Below are positions 49,861 to 62,289 of a DNA stretch of 64,000 nucleotides, in pieces (the first letter of the stretch is position 1; the number at the start of each line of letters is the position of its first letter). The DNA is taken from contig JAODUP010000105.1 of assembly GCA_025642065.1 (NCBI GenBank), forward strand, positions 1-64,000. The letters are read 5' to 3'. The stretch is from Paralvinella palmiformis (lineage: Eukaryota > Annelida > Polychaeta > Terebellida > Alvinellidae). The notes beneath the pieces are model-generated. The model had not been told where the DNA came from. It was given only the letters and a program-made list of their open reading frames with translations, and searched no databases. The position numbers and the translations under genes were made by a program.

Positions 49861-50254
49861 ATCGCTACGTGGAGCAGTCTGTTTTTTCGCATTAGGAAAT
49901 TACATATACACTTACACATATGGAATCATGCTTGTATGTTTACATATTTTCCATCTTTTTATCGGATTTGCATAATGCATAGACTCTATTTTTCTGGCCC
50001 TGTAAAAGTACATCTATAAAAAGGGTATAATATTTTTCAAATGGTATATAATGACAGCACAGCATTGAGTGTACTGTTGAATCTGTTTATAGCAAGAATT
50101 TACAACCACATTTATGATTCAGAACATAAATTAATGAAATTGGTCACAGCTAAGAAAACAAGATCATCAAGGCAATGTTTCTATTACCAAGGTATTGTTT
50201 CTGCACAACCAGAAAGCTGATTATTGTGTGTGTGTGCTTGGTTTTGTGTTGAAG

Positions 50255-50575
50255 CAGGGTCGGAAAAATTGGTTGCCCGGACATGTATATTTTCATGCCT
50301 ATTTAAATGGTGTCGCCAATTAAAAGCTGTATTTATTACAGTTTACTGGCTATGGTTCTTGGTAATTTTATTTATATAGTGAGTGAAAATGGCTATGGGT
50401 AACTTAGCAAAGCAGCATTGGGCATCACTGAATAAACATTTCTTATCAAATAATCAATATTTATTGCAAATACACATTTATATGTAGGCAGGTGAAAACA
50501 TTTGTTGGACAACTACATTTCCTATCTACTTGCCCGAGGGGCAACTTAATTGGAAAAAATATTTTTCTGGCCCTG
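50255..50575. mobile_element. hAT-like MITE, 321 bp, 8-bp target-site duplication
   Basis: Ends CAGGGTCGGAAAAATTGG and ATTTTTCTGGCCCTG. Flanked by TGTTGAAG (50247-50254) and TGTAGAAG (50576-50583), 7 of 8 identical. Subterminal TTGCCCGG / TTGCCCCTCGGGC is also inverted. No coding capacity. Confidence 0.8.
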
Positions 50576-51599
50576 TGTAGAAGTCTGCCAGTTATAATTT
50601 AATTGAATCATTAAACAATTCTGTGTAAGCCCCATCCATAATTAAGATATCATTACTTAATTTGAAAGATGTAATTCAGTTATTTATATCACTGTAATGA
50701 AATTAAATAATAGAGAAGCTTGCTGTCTTGTGACTGAAGACAGGCAATTTATTTGTCTCATGGAGTCTTAAGGATGTTTATGTCACTTCATAGTCATTCA
50801 AATTCATCCACCACTTGGTGATAATATCTAGCTAAGACAAATGAGCTGGAATGTTACTACTTCTTTGATCACCATACAGAATAATTATTGCACTAGTGAT
50901 TTGCGCAAATCAAAAACTTAAAAATCCTTTACTTGCATTTGATGATTAGCAATGTAAACCATAGAAAATATATGCGTAAAAGATTGGGTCTGACATACAA
51001 AGTACTCCAATTATGTGGGTCTAATCTAGTCCAAGATTATATAAGTAGGTGTGGCTCCTGGTATGTCTCAGGGAGTGACATGGAAATCCATGGTTATGAT
51101 GGTAATAAAACAGGGAAATAACAACAGTTCTTAATATACATGGAAAAACAGTTATCAAATGACAATACTTATTAATCAAGTGAAGAACATCGACCAAATA
51201 ATTCTACAGCCATAACAAAAATTGATATTCAATCATATTGATAATGATTAATGATTTGTATCAATGAAAATCATACCGATAATAAAATGATAAAACACCC
51301 ACATCTATCAGCATCATACAACTCTTGATAACAATATATTACAATTATTTTATATAAGAAAACGTTAGAATCACAACTAGATCTAGATACGAAGACAGAT
51401 CCACTAGATATCTAAAATCTAGATCTAAACTAGATCTACTCATCAATCGGTCACAATGTCAATGAGCGCATTATGACGTCCAATGGTGCAATGTGTGATA
51501 TTTCTATGCCAATTTACTAAATATTATATGGTAATTTTATAAAACATTGGCATATATATACCTATCGATATCTGGCACAAACAATTTTACAACATTTTA

Positions 51600-51878
51600 C
51601 AGATAATCGCAAAAGTGTTCCAACTCTCTAGTCTCCCGTCCAATGCTTACACAGGAAGTTAAACAATTTATGGTTGTCAGAGGTTATTGTTTTTGTTGCT
51701 AATTATTGTAAATATTTGCAAATATGTTTCAAATTGTATATTATGCGAATTTAATATTATCAGTAGACGTTTTAATTTTAATTGTCTGATGTATTATGAA
51801 AAGAAAATAATTATTGGTTAAAATGACGAAAATAGTTTTAGACCAATAGAAATACAACATTTGGTTTTCTGCATTCGC
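51600..51878. promoter_or_regulatory. Possible bidirectional promoter between PIK3CA 5' end and a plus-strand exon
   Basis: Contains inverted CCAAT motifs (51814, 51842) and an ETS-like CAGGAAGT (51652). On the minus strand a donor-like GCGATTATCT|GTAAAATG near 51600 could end a noncoding PIK3CA exon. All from motif reading; transcription is not demonstrated. Confidence 0.25.
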
Positions 51879-52006
51879 ATGGCGGGTTTTGTGTTTCGTC
51901 CGTCAGACTGTTTTGAAGCGAGTCGATGGTTACCACATCGTATTTCTTTGGAATACTTGTGTGTCACGCCGTTTATAGGAATACGTAAAAACGCTGAACT
52001 ACTCAG
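51879..52006 (+). CDS. Candidate first coding exon of an unidentified plus-strand gene
   Basis: ATGGCGGG starts a 42-codon stop-free frame (MAGFVFRPSDCFEASR... ending RKNAELLR) that runs exactly into a consensus donor CTCAG|GTAAGG, with a stop codon straight after if unspliced. CCAAT-like motifs lie upstream (ATTGGTTA at 51814, GACCAATAG at 51841). No homologue recognised, and no following exon could be joined with confidence, so this is a hypothesis. Confidence 0.35.
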
Positions 52007-53404
52007 GTAAGGCTTTTAATTGTGATATTGCCCTGGGTGTCTTCCTTTTGAACACTGTCAAATATTTTAACAGACGCCACAAGTTCGTCTGCTTAAGCGC
52101 GCCAAATGATCGTCAGCACTGGAGTATGTATTCGCTAAGTAAACGTCAGGGAGCTTCGAGTAGTAAATTGAAGGTAACAACTATGACCCTTAGAGGGGAT
52201 TTATTTTACATGTTTCCCATCCAACAAATCGATAAAAATGTCACGAGGATTTGTAGTCCCGTCTATATAACCCAGTTCAATCATAGTCAGTGTGACAAAT
52301 ATGATGATTGGAATGGTCTTATGGTGGCTTATCAGACCATTATTACTAATATTAGTCGATTAGAATTAAAACGTTACGCTGGGTTTGAAGCATACGGTCA
52401 TGTGATCACCTGTTAATCGCATATATAAGCTGGCGTACTATGTTGGATTATAACACACACAAAATCTGTTTTAGTCTAATAATGTTATGATCATGATCAT
52501 GATGTGCTATTTCTCGGTTTATATCACTTAGCCGATACGAATCTTCTGTGAACCCTGATATCGTTAATTCACAGAAGGCATGAATATTTATTAAAAAAAA
52601 CATATTCAATTTGCTGCGTGAAATTAGAACATCTTGTAAGTTATTTATTTTTATTTGTCTGCTGTACCTGATTACTAGTAAACTTACATGCAGTTGGCTG
52701 GATAATGTCATTTACAAGATTTGGTGAGGCTTCTGTCACCACTAACTGATGTCTGGCCAGTGAACATTTGCTGCAGGCTAAGTGAAATACTACACATTAG
52801 ATGTAAATTGCACAGCAATATGTTATTTACACATGTATAGCTGGCAATTTATTGTAATATTTAAAATAATAATTTCAGTTAGTATTGTTTTATGTTGCCA
52901 AAAGTGGACAGACGTTTAATGGCCAGTTATTGAGTTCAGCACCAAAATTATTATTTTTAAAATCTTATATGTGTGTGTGAGAGAGAGAGAGAGCATATTT
53001 GATCAAATACATTCTATGTATAGTTATTTAATGAACAGTGTTAAGACCTAAAATATCCCTCCCCCTTTCTTAAATTTCTGAACATGTCCCTGGCCAATAT
53101 AGGAATAGGATAAATTAAATTGTTTAAAATAGGTTTTCTAATAAATCTGTTGATCCACTTGGGCCATCTATGGATAAAGTCTATTTTAAACCCATATTTG
53201 ATATTTTCACAAAGGCTTCTAAATGTAGTGTGGAAATAGCTGCTGCTGTATTGAAAGCCGAGGCGTAGCCAGTAATTAAGGTTTTGGGTGTGCAAAAACA
53301 AAACAGGGTGTGTCGAACATAGTACCGCAGACCCCCTTTATACCGCGGACCGCTATAACACAAAATAGGATATAAAACGGTCAGACCTTGGACCCCAACT
53401 GGTA

Positions 53405-53590
53405 ATGCTGATTAATGTTTTAAGACCACTTTTGTGCACATGGTAGGCTAAATGGGCCGAGCGACCTCCAAATGTAATGAGACGAAGTGAAAGACGAAAC
53501 AACCTTCAGATATGCCCACGCCGGGATTCGAACATGGGTGGTAGTGATCTGTGGTCCAACACGCTACCGCTAGACCGCGGAGGCGCTCTC
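53405..53590 (-). mobile_element. tRNA-derived SINE (family A)
   Basis: Near full length with well-kept A-box (CTAGCGGTAGCGTG on the minus strand) and B-box (GATTCGAAC complement), one of the better-preserved copies. Possible imperfect target-site duplication around CCCCAACTGGT / CCCCGATTGGT. Confidence 0.85.
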
Positions 53591-53854
53591 TGGCCCCGAT
53601 TGGTGGAATCCACGATAGGTAATTTTTACGCGAAATGGGATGTAATCCGCCACTGATCGATCAAATTTTTCGAAATAATTTGAACCCTTTTTCACAGTTT
53701 GTAATTCACACGTAAAACATAGCCAACGACCACAACTTACGCAAGAGTAGATTTATTGATCACAAGCTTAATTACATACCACCTTGGCTTAATCAGCCAA
53801 ACAAACAGCCCAATCACAACCCTCATTTATTATGTGACTTCACCCACTAAATAA

Positions 53855-54544
53855 GGCCAGTCTTAAGACAAAATTGGTTGGGGATTACATAGCCTATTTT
53901 GACTTGTTTTGGATGCTTGGACGCGGATTTTAAAAGATCGAAGCCAACGTGTTACAATCACGTCGATATAGTTGGACTGATGTTGACCTCCTTTATTTTT
54001 GTTTGAACATCTTCAAAGATGTCGAAAGTCTCAACCTAATTTTAGACCCAATAAAACTGTATTATGCTCAGCCACCATATTAAGAAATAGAGATAACGGA
54101 TTCGGGAGTCTGGGCAAGTGCTCGCCAGCGCATGCGCATTGAGTGTTCGGACCTTTAGCGCCAGCTAACACGGTTCCGATGCTCGGCTACGCAACCACTT
54201 CGTTTTAAAACAAATATTCCTTAGTCCCTAGAATATCATATCTGCATGTCTGTGGTAGTTTAAACGTCATTCGATAGATAACGTCACCATACATAATCCC
54301 GCCCACAAACAAGCCATGCAATTCTTCCCATATACACACACAGTGAAGAAAGCGCAAGTAATCCGATATTTCAATGGCTGAACATGACTTGATATTAGCG
54401 AAGTTGAGAAAGTAACAATGCATCGTGCAGGCCGTCGAAGCAAAACACCAATCAAACTACAGATACAAGCAGAATTTAACCATGAAAAAATAGTTGAGAT
54501 GTATTTTTCATTTCTTCACAATTCCATATGGCCGTACGGCAGTT
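53855..54544. mobile_element. Truncated relative of the Harbinger-like element
   Basis: Begins TAA|GGCCAGTCTTAAGACAAAATT, the same terminal motif as at 61260. It then runs through shared blocks: TACAATCACGTCGATATAG, ACCTTTAGCGCC, ACACGGTTCCGATGC, GTTTAAACGTCATTCGATAG and CACACAGTGAAGAAA. Similarity to the 60-kb copy stops near 54545, where another sequence takes over. Confidence 0.7.
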
Positions 54545-54683
54545 TTTCTGACCGAAAACGAGGTGAATACATGAACTCCCTATTATCACCAATCCAGACA
54601 GCGCTCTCTCGCTTCGCGGTCCATCTATAATGCGGCCGAAGGGTAGTGGACTCCCAACAGCCGCGTTGTAATGGAGGTCTACT
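54545..54683. mobile_element. Fragment ending in a pogo/mariner-like terminus
   Basis: The right end reads GGAGGTCTACTG|TA, the complement of TA|CAGTAGACCTCC, a form seen at pogo-like termini. No matching left end was found. Confidence 0.35.
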
Positions 54684-57600
54684 GTAGTATGATTACGCAC
54701 ACAGGCCCTGTATGGCTAAACTGGCCGTGTTTTTATCAATCTGGCCGTGCAAAACACAGCTTCACGGCTGGCTGGCTAAACCTATGATTGAAAGTAGCTA
54801 TATTGAGATTGTTTCATGAAGAATGTGGTGAGTTAACCAGTAAAGAAACCTAAGATGTGAACCATGTTTCACACAAAGCTTTAATTTTGTTCCATAGAAA
54901 TTGGATAACATAATGTGTAATTTCATTCGCATTTTGTTCGATGTGAAGATTCAAGATTGTTCAGTTTTTTTTAATAATAGCAAAACCTGTAAACTGTGAT
55001 CATTAGAGAGATGGAGGATTCTCTTAAATAAATGTAATAGCATATTATTGCGGGGAGGGAGGTGGATTGTATTTTCATCACAATTTTTGTATCAGTAATT
55101 TGAGTTATATTTGAAAACCAAATTTGTGAGGTGGTATCACTTGAGTAGATAAATAGTTGCCAAAGAAGGTGGTAGTCAACTGCAGCTACCAATGTATCAA
55201 TGATATTACTTGGAGTAGTTCAAGTCACAGATCACAGGTTATAATGGGGACAGCTAGAGTAGAAAGAACTTATTTGCATTTATTTTGAGACAATTAGGGT
55301 CAGTGTCATGAATAATTTGGTATTCAAATAAATGAGAATAATTAGCTGTCAATAAGTATTTAATATATTTGTAAAAATGCATGGAATTGGTTAGTTGATT
55401 GATTGCTTTCATCTAAGGGCTTGATTTAATTTCACTTGTTCATGTTATACTACATTTTGTTTGAACTTTGTCAGTAATTTGATATATCTTTCTGCATCGT
55501 TAGAAATTAATTAAGCTGTAAACTTCTAACTATATATGCACATATAGAGTTACTGTATAGATGGATAGATTTTCATTTGGTATGGAATGCTATTCAAACT
55601 ACAGTTCCTCATTGAAAATGTCATGAAGTGAAACACTGTTTTGCTTTTTTCCCTTGTAAATGTCATGGGTAAGCTATTGCTATTTAAATTAACTCTCAAT
55701 TTATTATGGGGGACATAATTAACTAAGTTTTAAAATTTAAAAAAACGCCGTGTTTATACTATCCATAGGAGTGGCATTGTTAAGAATATAATTTTTAGTG
55801 TTTGTTCTTTCCTGAAAAGACTGGATTAAACCAATGTTGTAAATAAGATTAAGAGCTGGCCCGGGAGCCCGGAGCTGACACTTCTGGACCCCGGTGTGCA
55901 TCTTTCTATAGTTGCTGGCCCAGTGGTCCTGCTGATATTCAACCTATTCTACGTTTCACACAGCAAATAAAACGGTTCAGATAGTAAGAAATAATAAATT
56001 AATCAATGAATAAACTTAGATTTTTATTTATCATTTTCAAAATGTTTTTTCATGCAAATGTAGGCGGAGGTGAACTGGAGTCTCATTACACGTTCACAGA
56101 AATCGTTGTGTTTATATTTTACACATGCTCTTGTTGACATCTGAAGCATTGGTACGACGGTGGTGATTGGCTGAATATCAATGGAATCTCCTCTTTCAAC
56201 CAACCACCAATCTTCTTTCAGACTTGGATCTGGGAAATTAAAATCTCATACTCTTGCATATCGTTATTTGAGAATTGAACCCTCCCCTCAAAAAGAAGAT
56301 ATTTAATTTTATGTTGAAATAAAGATGGATGTTTAATAATAACTAAATCATTAGTTACTTTGTATTTCACATGCTGAAAATAAACTTTCTTTTTTCTTGA
56401 CCTCGCTGCACCTACATTTGTAAACCCATTTCCATTGACAATTATTCACCCCATCATGCATAAATGATCAACTATTATGTCCCCTTGTCCCTGTATCAGT
56501 ATATTTAGCCCCCTACTCTTTTCATGAACGTCCAGCTTGCTTTGCGGTTTCTGGGCTGCTAATATCTTGCAGCACCTGGGCCGGCAACCTTTCAATAGGA
56601 CTGACAACTCTTAGGTCTTGCCAGCCCCCCTGGTGTCTGATAATTATTTTATGGAATTTCCAACACTGAATAAACCTAACTCAGACTGCACATGTGTATA
56701 TATACTGATCATCTACTCACTGTGATGCTATGAGATTTTGCTGGTAAAAATATATATCTACTTCCTTTTAGGACTATCAATGGATTAAAGCTTTGGACAC
56801 TGTATGATTAAAGGGAGATACACTTAGCAGTACTTAGAGGTTTCTTTGATATAACCTCAAGGAATATGCAGACAGTTGTCACCATGACATCTGAGTTCAG
56901 GTCTTCTTATATATGGTTCTTTAAGACTAGTATTTGTGAAAATTAGTAAAGAGTGATTCTTGCTACATTATTCAAAATGACCTTTCATGATTAATCATTA
57001 GTGAAAAATATTAGATAATATTTATTGTTCTGGGATATATAACCACTAGACTAATTAAAAATATTCTTGTATGTGTATGCACAAACGTAAATTTGTATAT
57101 GCCTAGTTTTTAACATGCGTTTCCCGTGGTCTGCCTATTTGAGATACAACAACTGTACAAGTAAAGCTATAAATCCAAAGTATTAACTACATTCATTTAG
57201 GAGCTACAATAACAAGGATTCTGTTATTATTCTAACACCACTTAACCCCCCCCACACACACACACAGAGCCCAACCCTAACACAAATGTACAGAAGGCCA
57301 ACCTCCTATCTATGTAAATCCATTTCCTACCTTTGCATGAAACAATATTGATATCCTGACATATGCTACATGAGATCTTATTTAAAAAGTAAAAGATGCC
57401 AAGACACACACACACACACACACACACATGACTGTGAATGTTTTTATGAAATGAAAATGTTTTTAGTCATAGTTGTTTTTAATGTTACTATTTTTATGTG
57501 ACAAGGTGCGTGGGATGATTGTAAATTGTATTAGCTTATTAATATCTCAATTTAGATTATCATTATATTTTAATTATCGGTAGTCATAATTAAATACATG

Positions 57601-57735
57601 ACAGTTTGTTTGGTAAAAGCATTCAGTAAATGTATTGGCTAAGAGTTTCATGAGCTACCTACATACAATGATGCATGATGACAAACCACCAACAGTGAGT
57701 GCAGAACTGAGAGCTGCACATCTGGTGACACACAC

Positions 57736-58215
57736 TTGCAAAATGGAATAGATAACACCAGTTTTGTTCCAGCTGTACATGGTTCCTGTACGTTTCAGAT
57801 CAATGTACAAGATCCTGTTTCAATAGTCAAAGTACTGATTGGAACAGCACCATTGTATCTAAGCAATCTGACCCAAAAGTATATACCAGAGACATTGCTA
57901 CAGTCTGCGTCTTGTTTACTTTTGATGGTGCCAAAAAGCAAAACAGCTATGCATAGAGAGAAATCTTCCTAAACATCAGCATCACTGTGGAATAAGTTGT
58001 CTAATCACGTTTAACTTACCGGAAGTAAAGAAATATTTTGTCCGGTTCTTAAAACCCAATTGTTTAAATTAGCCTATTTATTATATATAAACCAGTATAT
58101 TTATATATAATGTGTTTGTGCTATATGTTCTTAGAACATGCTTTAATTATGTTTTAGATGTAAAGTGGCTTAGATCAATTCAAGTTCAATAAGACACTAT
58201 ATAAAATATTATTAT
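57736..58215 (+). mobile_element. LINE 3'-end relic (reverse transcriptase C-terminus and tail)
   Basis: Shifting frames encode the usual non-LTR retrotransposon C-terminal block: ITPVLFQLYMVPVRF, KVLIGTAPLYLSNL, LLMVPKSKTA and, in decayed form, an LWN-type end. It finishes with a tail AAGTGGCTTAGAT...CACTATATAAAATATTATTAT. Frameshifts and stops show it is dead. CR1/L2-like clade is likely but unproven. Confidence 0.65.
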
Positions 58216-59757
58216 ATTTATAAATTAAGAGACCAACATAGAGCTTCCAAAGGAAACCTTCTGTGAATGTAGTACCTTAACATTTTGAGTCTCAGGTTAG
58301 TAATGCAGTTATGTTTCTTGCCCTTTTCTGAAATTCTTGTGTCAAGAGAAACCTTTAACCACTACCTGTTTCAGTCATTCACAGTAATTTGAGACAATTT
58401 GTTTGGAGATTGTTTTAATGTGTCCTTTTTCTTCCTGTTGATAATTGCTGATCTGAGCTGATGTTATTCCGAACACTGGCTTCAGTCATCAGTCACTAAT
58501 CAGAATTGTGTCTTAACAAAGGTTGCATCATTGCTGAATTTTATTTCTACAATATTGTAGTCAATGTCTTTTTGTAAAACTGTTTTCTTAAATGAGTAAT
58601 TTCTCTCTCTCTCTCTCTCTATGTGTGTGTGTGTATTTGTTACACTTGCACAGTGCTGCTTACACTTATGATATACCGATATGGCCCTGATAATGAGACA
58701 GTCAAATCGAATATCCCACAATCACAGGTTACACTGAAATTTTAACGCTAACAATTTTGTTAACGAAATGGAATTAAGAACCCTTTGTATGTATACATTT
58801 TATTTTGAAACATCATCCATAATGTTCTGTTAATTGTAATTTATGGGCATGCACAAGATGAGTCTTCGATTCATAAATGTAATCATGTAGTAATATCACA
58901 GTGTTGATTAAATAATTGCACTGAATATGTGACTTGTTATAACAAGTTTCATGTATTGTATGCTATCAATGTGCTTGTACATGAGGAAAAAGAATCTGAA
59001 TCCGGCCGGATCTCTTGTTTGGAACATGAGTACTAAAGTTTTGAGTAAGTCAGACCAGGTGGTTGCTTTGTTAAGAGTTTGGGTTCAGGTTTCACTTGGA
59101 ACTGAGGTTAATTACTCTCTACGAGAATCAGATGATCAGACAGGTATAAATAAGCTTTTTATTAATGGAAGAACACTGCATGTACACATATATCATTGTA
59201 TTTGATTCCACAAACAGTGCATTACCAACTGCACCATGAGAACATTTTTACCATGTTGTAAACTCATATTTCATGCTTGCTTTAATCTTCATCACTATGC
59301 CACATATTACACGTATTTAGAGCATGTGTGGAATGAGGCATCAAGTGCATAAACATCATTGCACCAACTGCAGGCCGACCAAGATGTGATGATAAAGGCT
59401 AAACCAATGCAATCGCTCATATTTTAACGGACAAAATGTGTTACATCTTATGTATAGGAAATTTCTAGAAAGGCCGTCATTATGACACTGGAATAAATTA
59501 ATGCTATGAACATTTAGGGCCCACCCACTTTGTAGAGTAAGAAATTATAATCCCCTGATATATCTGTTTACCTTGTTTAGTCTTCACAGCGCCCAAATTT
59601 TAAAACATGTAACCAACGATATTCATATACACTACTGCTATCACATTCATGTCATGTATTGAACTTAATGTTTATTCTCTTCATCAGATACCTGGAATAT
59701 TCTATAGCTTAATAGGGCTTGTGTTACAGATCCTTTTTGGTTATTGTGTATGTGTGT

Positions 59758-59760
59758 GTT

Positions 59761-59792
<32 letters not shown>
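59758..59792. repeat. (TA)n microsatellite
   Basis: About 30 bp TA preceded by GT-rich sequence, just left of the Harbinger-like element. Confidence 0.9.
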
Positions 59793-59794
<2 letters not shown>

Positions 59795-59985
59795 AAGTAA
59801 GAAATAATTAAAAACAGATCAATCTGGTGACTTTTTAATATAGTGTTTATGGCTATTTGCTTCTGCACCCTCTTCGTATATTATGAGAGCATTCCGAATT
59901 TGGATGATTAACTGTCTATCCCTAGCTAATAACAGATAGAGTAATAACATTTGTTCTGTATCACTAGTCTTTAGGCAATTAATAA

Positions 59986-61260
59986 CGCCAGTCTTAAAAA
60001 TAATCTTGTTGGGGTTTACCTGACTGTATGATTCCAAAACCGCCGTATGGCCATATGGAATTGTGAAGAAATGAAAAATAAATTTCAACTATTTTTTCAT
60101 GCTAAAATTCTGCTTGTATTTGTCGATTGATTGGTATTTTGCTTCGACGCCCCGTACACTGCATCGGTACTCTCTAAATTTAGATAATATCAAGTCATGT
60201 TCAGTCATTGAAATATCGGTTTACTTGCGTTTCTTCACTGTGTGCGTATATGGGACGAATTGGTTTGCTTGTGGGGGGCGATTTTGCATGGTGACGTTAT
60301 CCATCGAATGACGTTTAAACCATCAGAAACAAGCAGATATGATTTTCTGAGTATTGAGAATTATTTGTTAAAACGAAGTTGTTGCGTAGCCCAACATCGG
60401 AACCGTGTTCGCTAGCGCTAAAGGTCCATTCACTCAATGTGCATGCGCCGACTCCCAATAGCGGCAAGCACTTGCGCATGCGCTGACTCCCGAATCCTTT
60501 ACAAGAATAAAGGAGGTCGAAGGTATCACATCTGTCCAACTATATGATGTGATTGTAACAGAAATCAGAAACAAGCTAAAATAGGCGCACGCGCGCTCAG
60601 TGCTAGGCTCTTTATCACCAGCATACACGGTTCCGATCCTCGGCTTGCGACTCCGCGTCCGAGCACCGGAAAAGCACCTTTAGCGCCAACGATACTCGGC
60701 TACACAACAACGTCATTGTTAAAAATACGCCTAACGGTGGGGCAGGGGGTGATTTCCGGACGATATCTGGTCATACACACAACTTTTTTTATTTATTCAT
60801 AAATATTCATTTAGAATGGTTAACAAATGAGTTATTCTTGATATTCAATACATTGTTGGTGGTTTTAACAAATAGTGGTTTTACATTTATGTGTAATCAT
60901 ATGATCGATGACGTAGATACGCCGTCCGAAATCACGTGCAGTTTCGCGGTTTATTTTCCTTTTTTGGCGCCAAAATTGAAGGTCCAAAACAAGAGTGAGT
61001 TGTGCTTTATGATATGATTGTGAATTGTTAGTAGACTCCGAAAAACTATTGAAAATACTAGTGAGTCTATATCTGAAACAATCTTGTAAGTTGTATGACA
61101 TCTATCTAGTCTGAATCATTACTGGCATGTTTGTAGTTGAATGGAAAAAAAAACACTTTATGAATAATATATTCCACTAGACAATCTAAAAAGAATTATA
61201 TTAAGAAAAAAATTCCTACCTACCGTGTAACCCCCAACCAATTTATTTTAGAGACTGGCC
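59986..61260. mobile_element. PIF/Harbinger-like element with TIRs and TAA target-site duplication
   Basis: Left end CGCCAGTCTTAAAAATAATC then TTGTTGGGGTTT; right end complement GGCCAGTCTCTAAAATAAAT then TGGTTGGGGGTT. Both are flanked by TAA (59983-59985 and 61261-61263). A roughly 32-bp TIR with a TWA duplication is characteristic of PIF/Harbinger. The interior (60030-60600) matches a second locus at 53855-54544 in inverted orientation. No convincing transposase. Confidence 0.7.
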
Positions 61261-62203
61261 TAACAATGGGATGCTGTATGGAAAATTAGTGCCATTTTAA
61301 GCAGTTTGCTTGACCAGCATGTTATAGACTTAAATGTGAAGTAATTGTATAAAGAGTCTTGAATCTTTGTGACATTTCTGTCTGTGGGATGTTTCATCTT
61401 TAAGTAAATGGCTTCTAGCTAATCATCTATGGAATAGTTATATGTCCCAGGTACAACCAAAAATAAAGCTAAACAAAGTATTACAAGTCTCCTATTATTA
61501 ACAATTTATTGGATAACAGACAACAGTTTCCAACTTCTCAGTATTTCTCATGGCAGACATTTGTCGGCTGTGTATTCCAGCATGTTGTAAGAAGCACAAA
61601 TAAATTATTTTAAATCAGTGTATTGTTAAACCCAATTTTACTCACTTACTGAATTCTATTCATACCTGTGTTTGTGTGAAAATTCCCCAGAGGCCAAAAG
61701 TAAGTTGTGAGTTCGAATCCAGGCCAGGCCTGTGACTGTGGGGTAGTTGCCTCTCAGCCATGTGTCACAGTTGTGACCAGCCACAAAGGCTAAATAATTT
61801 AACTCAACACATAGACCAACACTGGGGATTAACAAAATACTCAGTCACTCATTTTGAGAAGGTACAGTTTCTGGATTGAAAGCACTCAGATAGGACAATT
61901 TAAATATTTGACGATGTTTTGAATAAGATGCCAATAATCTAGATGTGTTGCTGCTTTTTGCATGGCATTGGGCTTCTCCAGAAAAACTCTTCATAGTGCT
62001 AACATGTGTTTATATAAAGATGTTTAGTTGATTACTGACATAACCACATTTGGGTGATTCAAGTAGATTATGTTGTCAGTTTCGAAACTTTTATCTGCTA
62101 GCGATTTGTTTTAATGAGAAGAGCAGCTGACAATAATTTGGTTTGCAAGCAGCACCGACCTAACTGTAGTCTCCATCAGAGTCAATTTTCTTCCTGTTTG
62201 AAG

Positions 62204-62289
62204 AGATTGACATCGAAGGCCTACAAGAACGTCTGGTTGGAAAGTTAAAAGATTTTTATGTGAATCCTAGGAAATCAGAAGATCTAATA
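62204..62289 (+). CDS. Exon-like segment, 28 codons, unidentified
   Basis: Polypyrimidine acceptor TTTTCTTCCTGTTTGAAG, then a clean frame (IDIEGLQERL, VGKLKDFYVNPRKSEDLI) and donor ATA|GTAAGT. Composition looks protein-like and charged. It cannot be spliced in frame directly to 51879-52006, so a middle exon would be needed or it belongs elsewhere. Confidence 0.35.

Larger units (their letters stand above)
48190..50002. mobile_element. Possible outer hAT-like element around 48716-49860
   Basis: Another left end (CAGGGCCGGAAAAATCGG, 48190) and another right end (TATTTTTCTGGCCCTG, ending 50002) bracket the inner element. Flanks ATTAAAGT and TAAAAGTA agree poorly, so this pairing is tentative; the termini may be two solo ends. 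Confidence 0.4.
46960..51599. other. Upstream of PIK3CA: hAT-like elements, no coding exon seen
   Basis: If PIK3CA has a distant noncoding first exon this is its first intron. Holds the hAT-like cluster 48190-50575 with an internal SINE. No coding exon recognised. Confidence 0.55.
52007..62203. other. Repeat-rich region with no supported gene
   Basis: Contains a SINE (53405), two Harbinger-like copies, a LINE relic, (CA)n at 57251 and 57403, and (CT)n(GT)n at 58600. It could be intronic to a plus-strand gene starting at 51879, but no internal exon could be shown. Confidence 0.5.

Noticed and set aside
52021..52416. 122-codon plus-strand open frame beginning at a TTG
   Set aside because: It has no ATG start near its 5' end, starts inside the inferred intron after 52006 and shows no recognisable motif. 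It could be chance; no splice sites frame it convincingly.
54418..54630. 70-residue plus-strand frame MHRAGRRSKTP...
   Set aside because: The related 60-kb copy carries a stop soon after the equivalent of AEF, so it is repeat sequence and not a maintained gene.
58951..59205. 84-residue plus-strand frame
   Set aside because: No recognised domain, no flanking splice sites of quality, not conserved elsewhere in the window.
59819..60088. 89-residue minus-strand frame in the Harbinger-like element
   Set aside because: The equivalent stretch in the 53.9-kb copy does not preserve this frame, and no transposase motif is visible.
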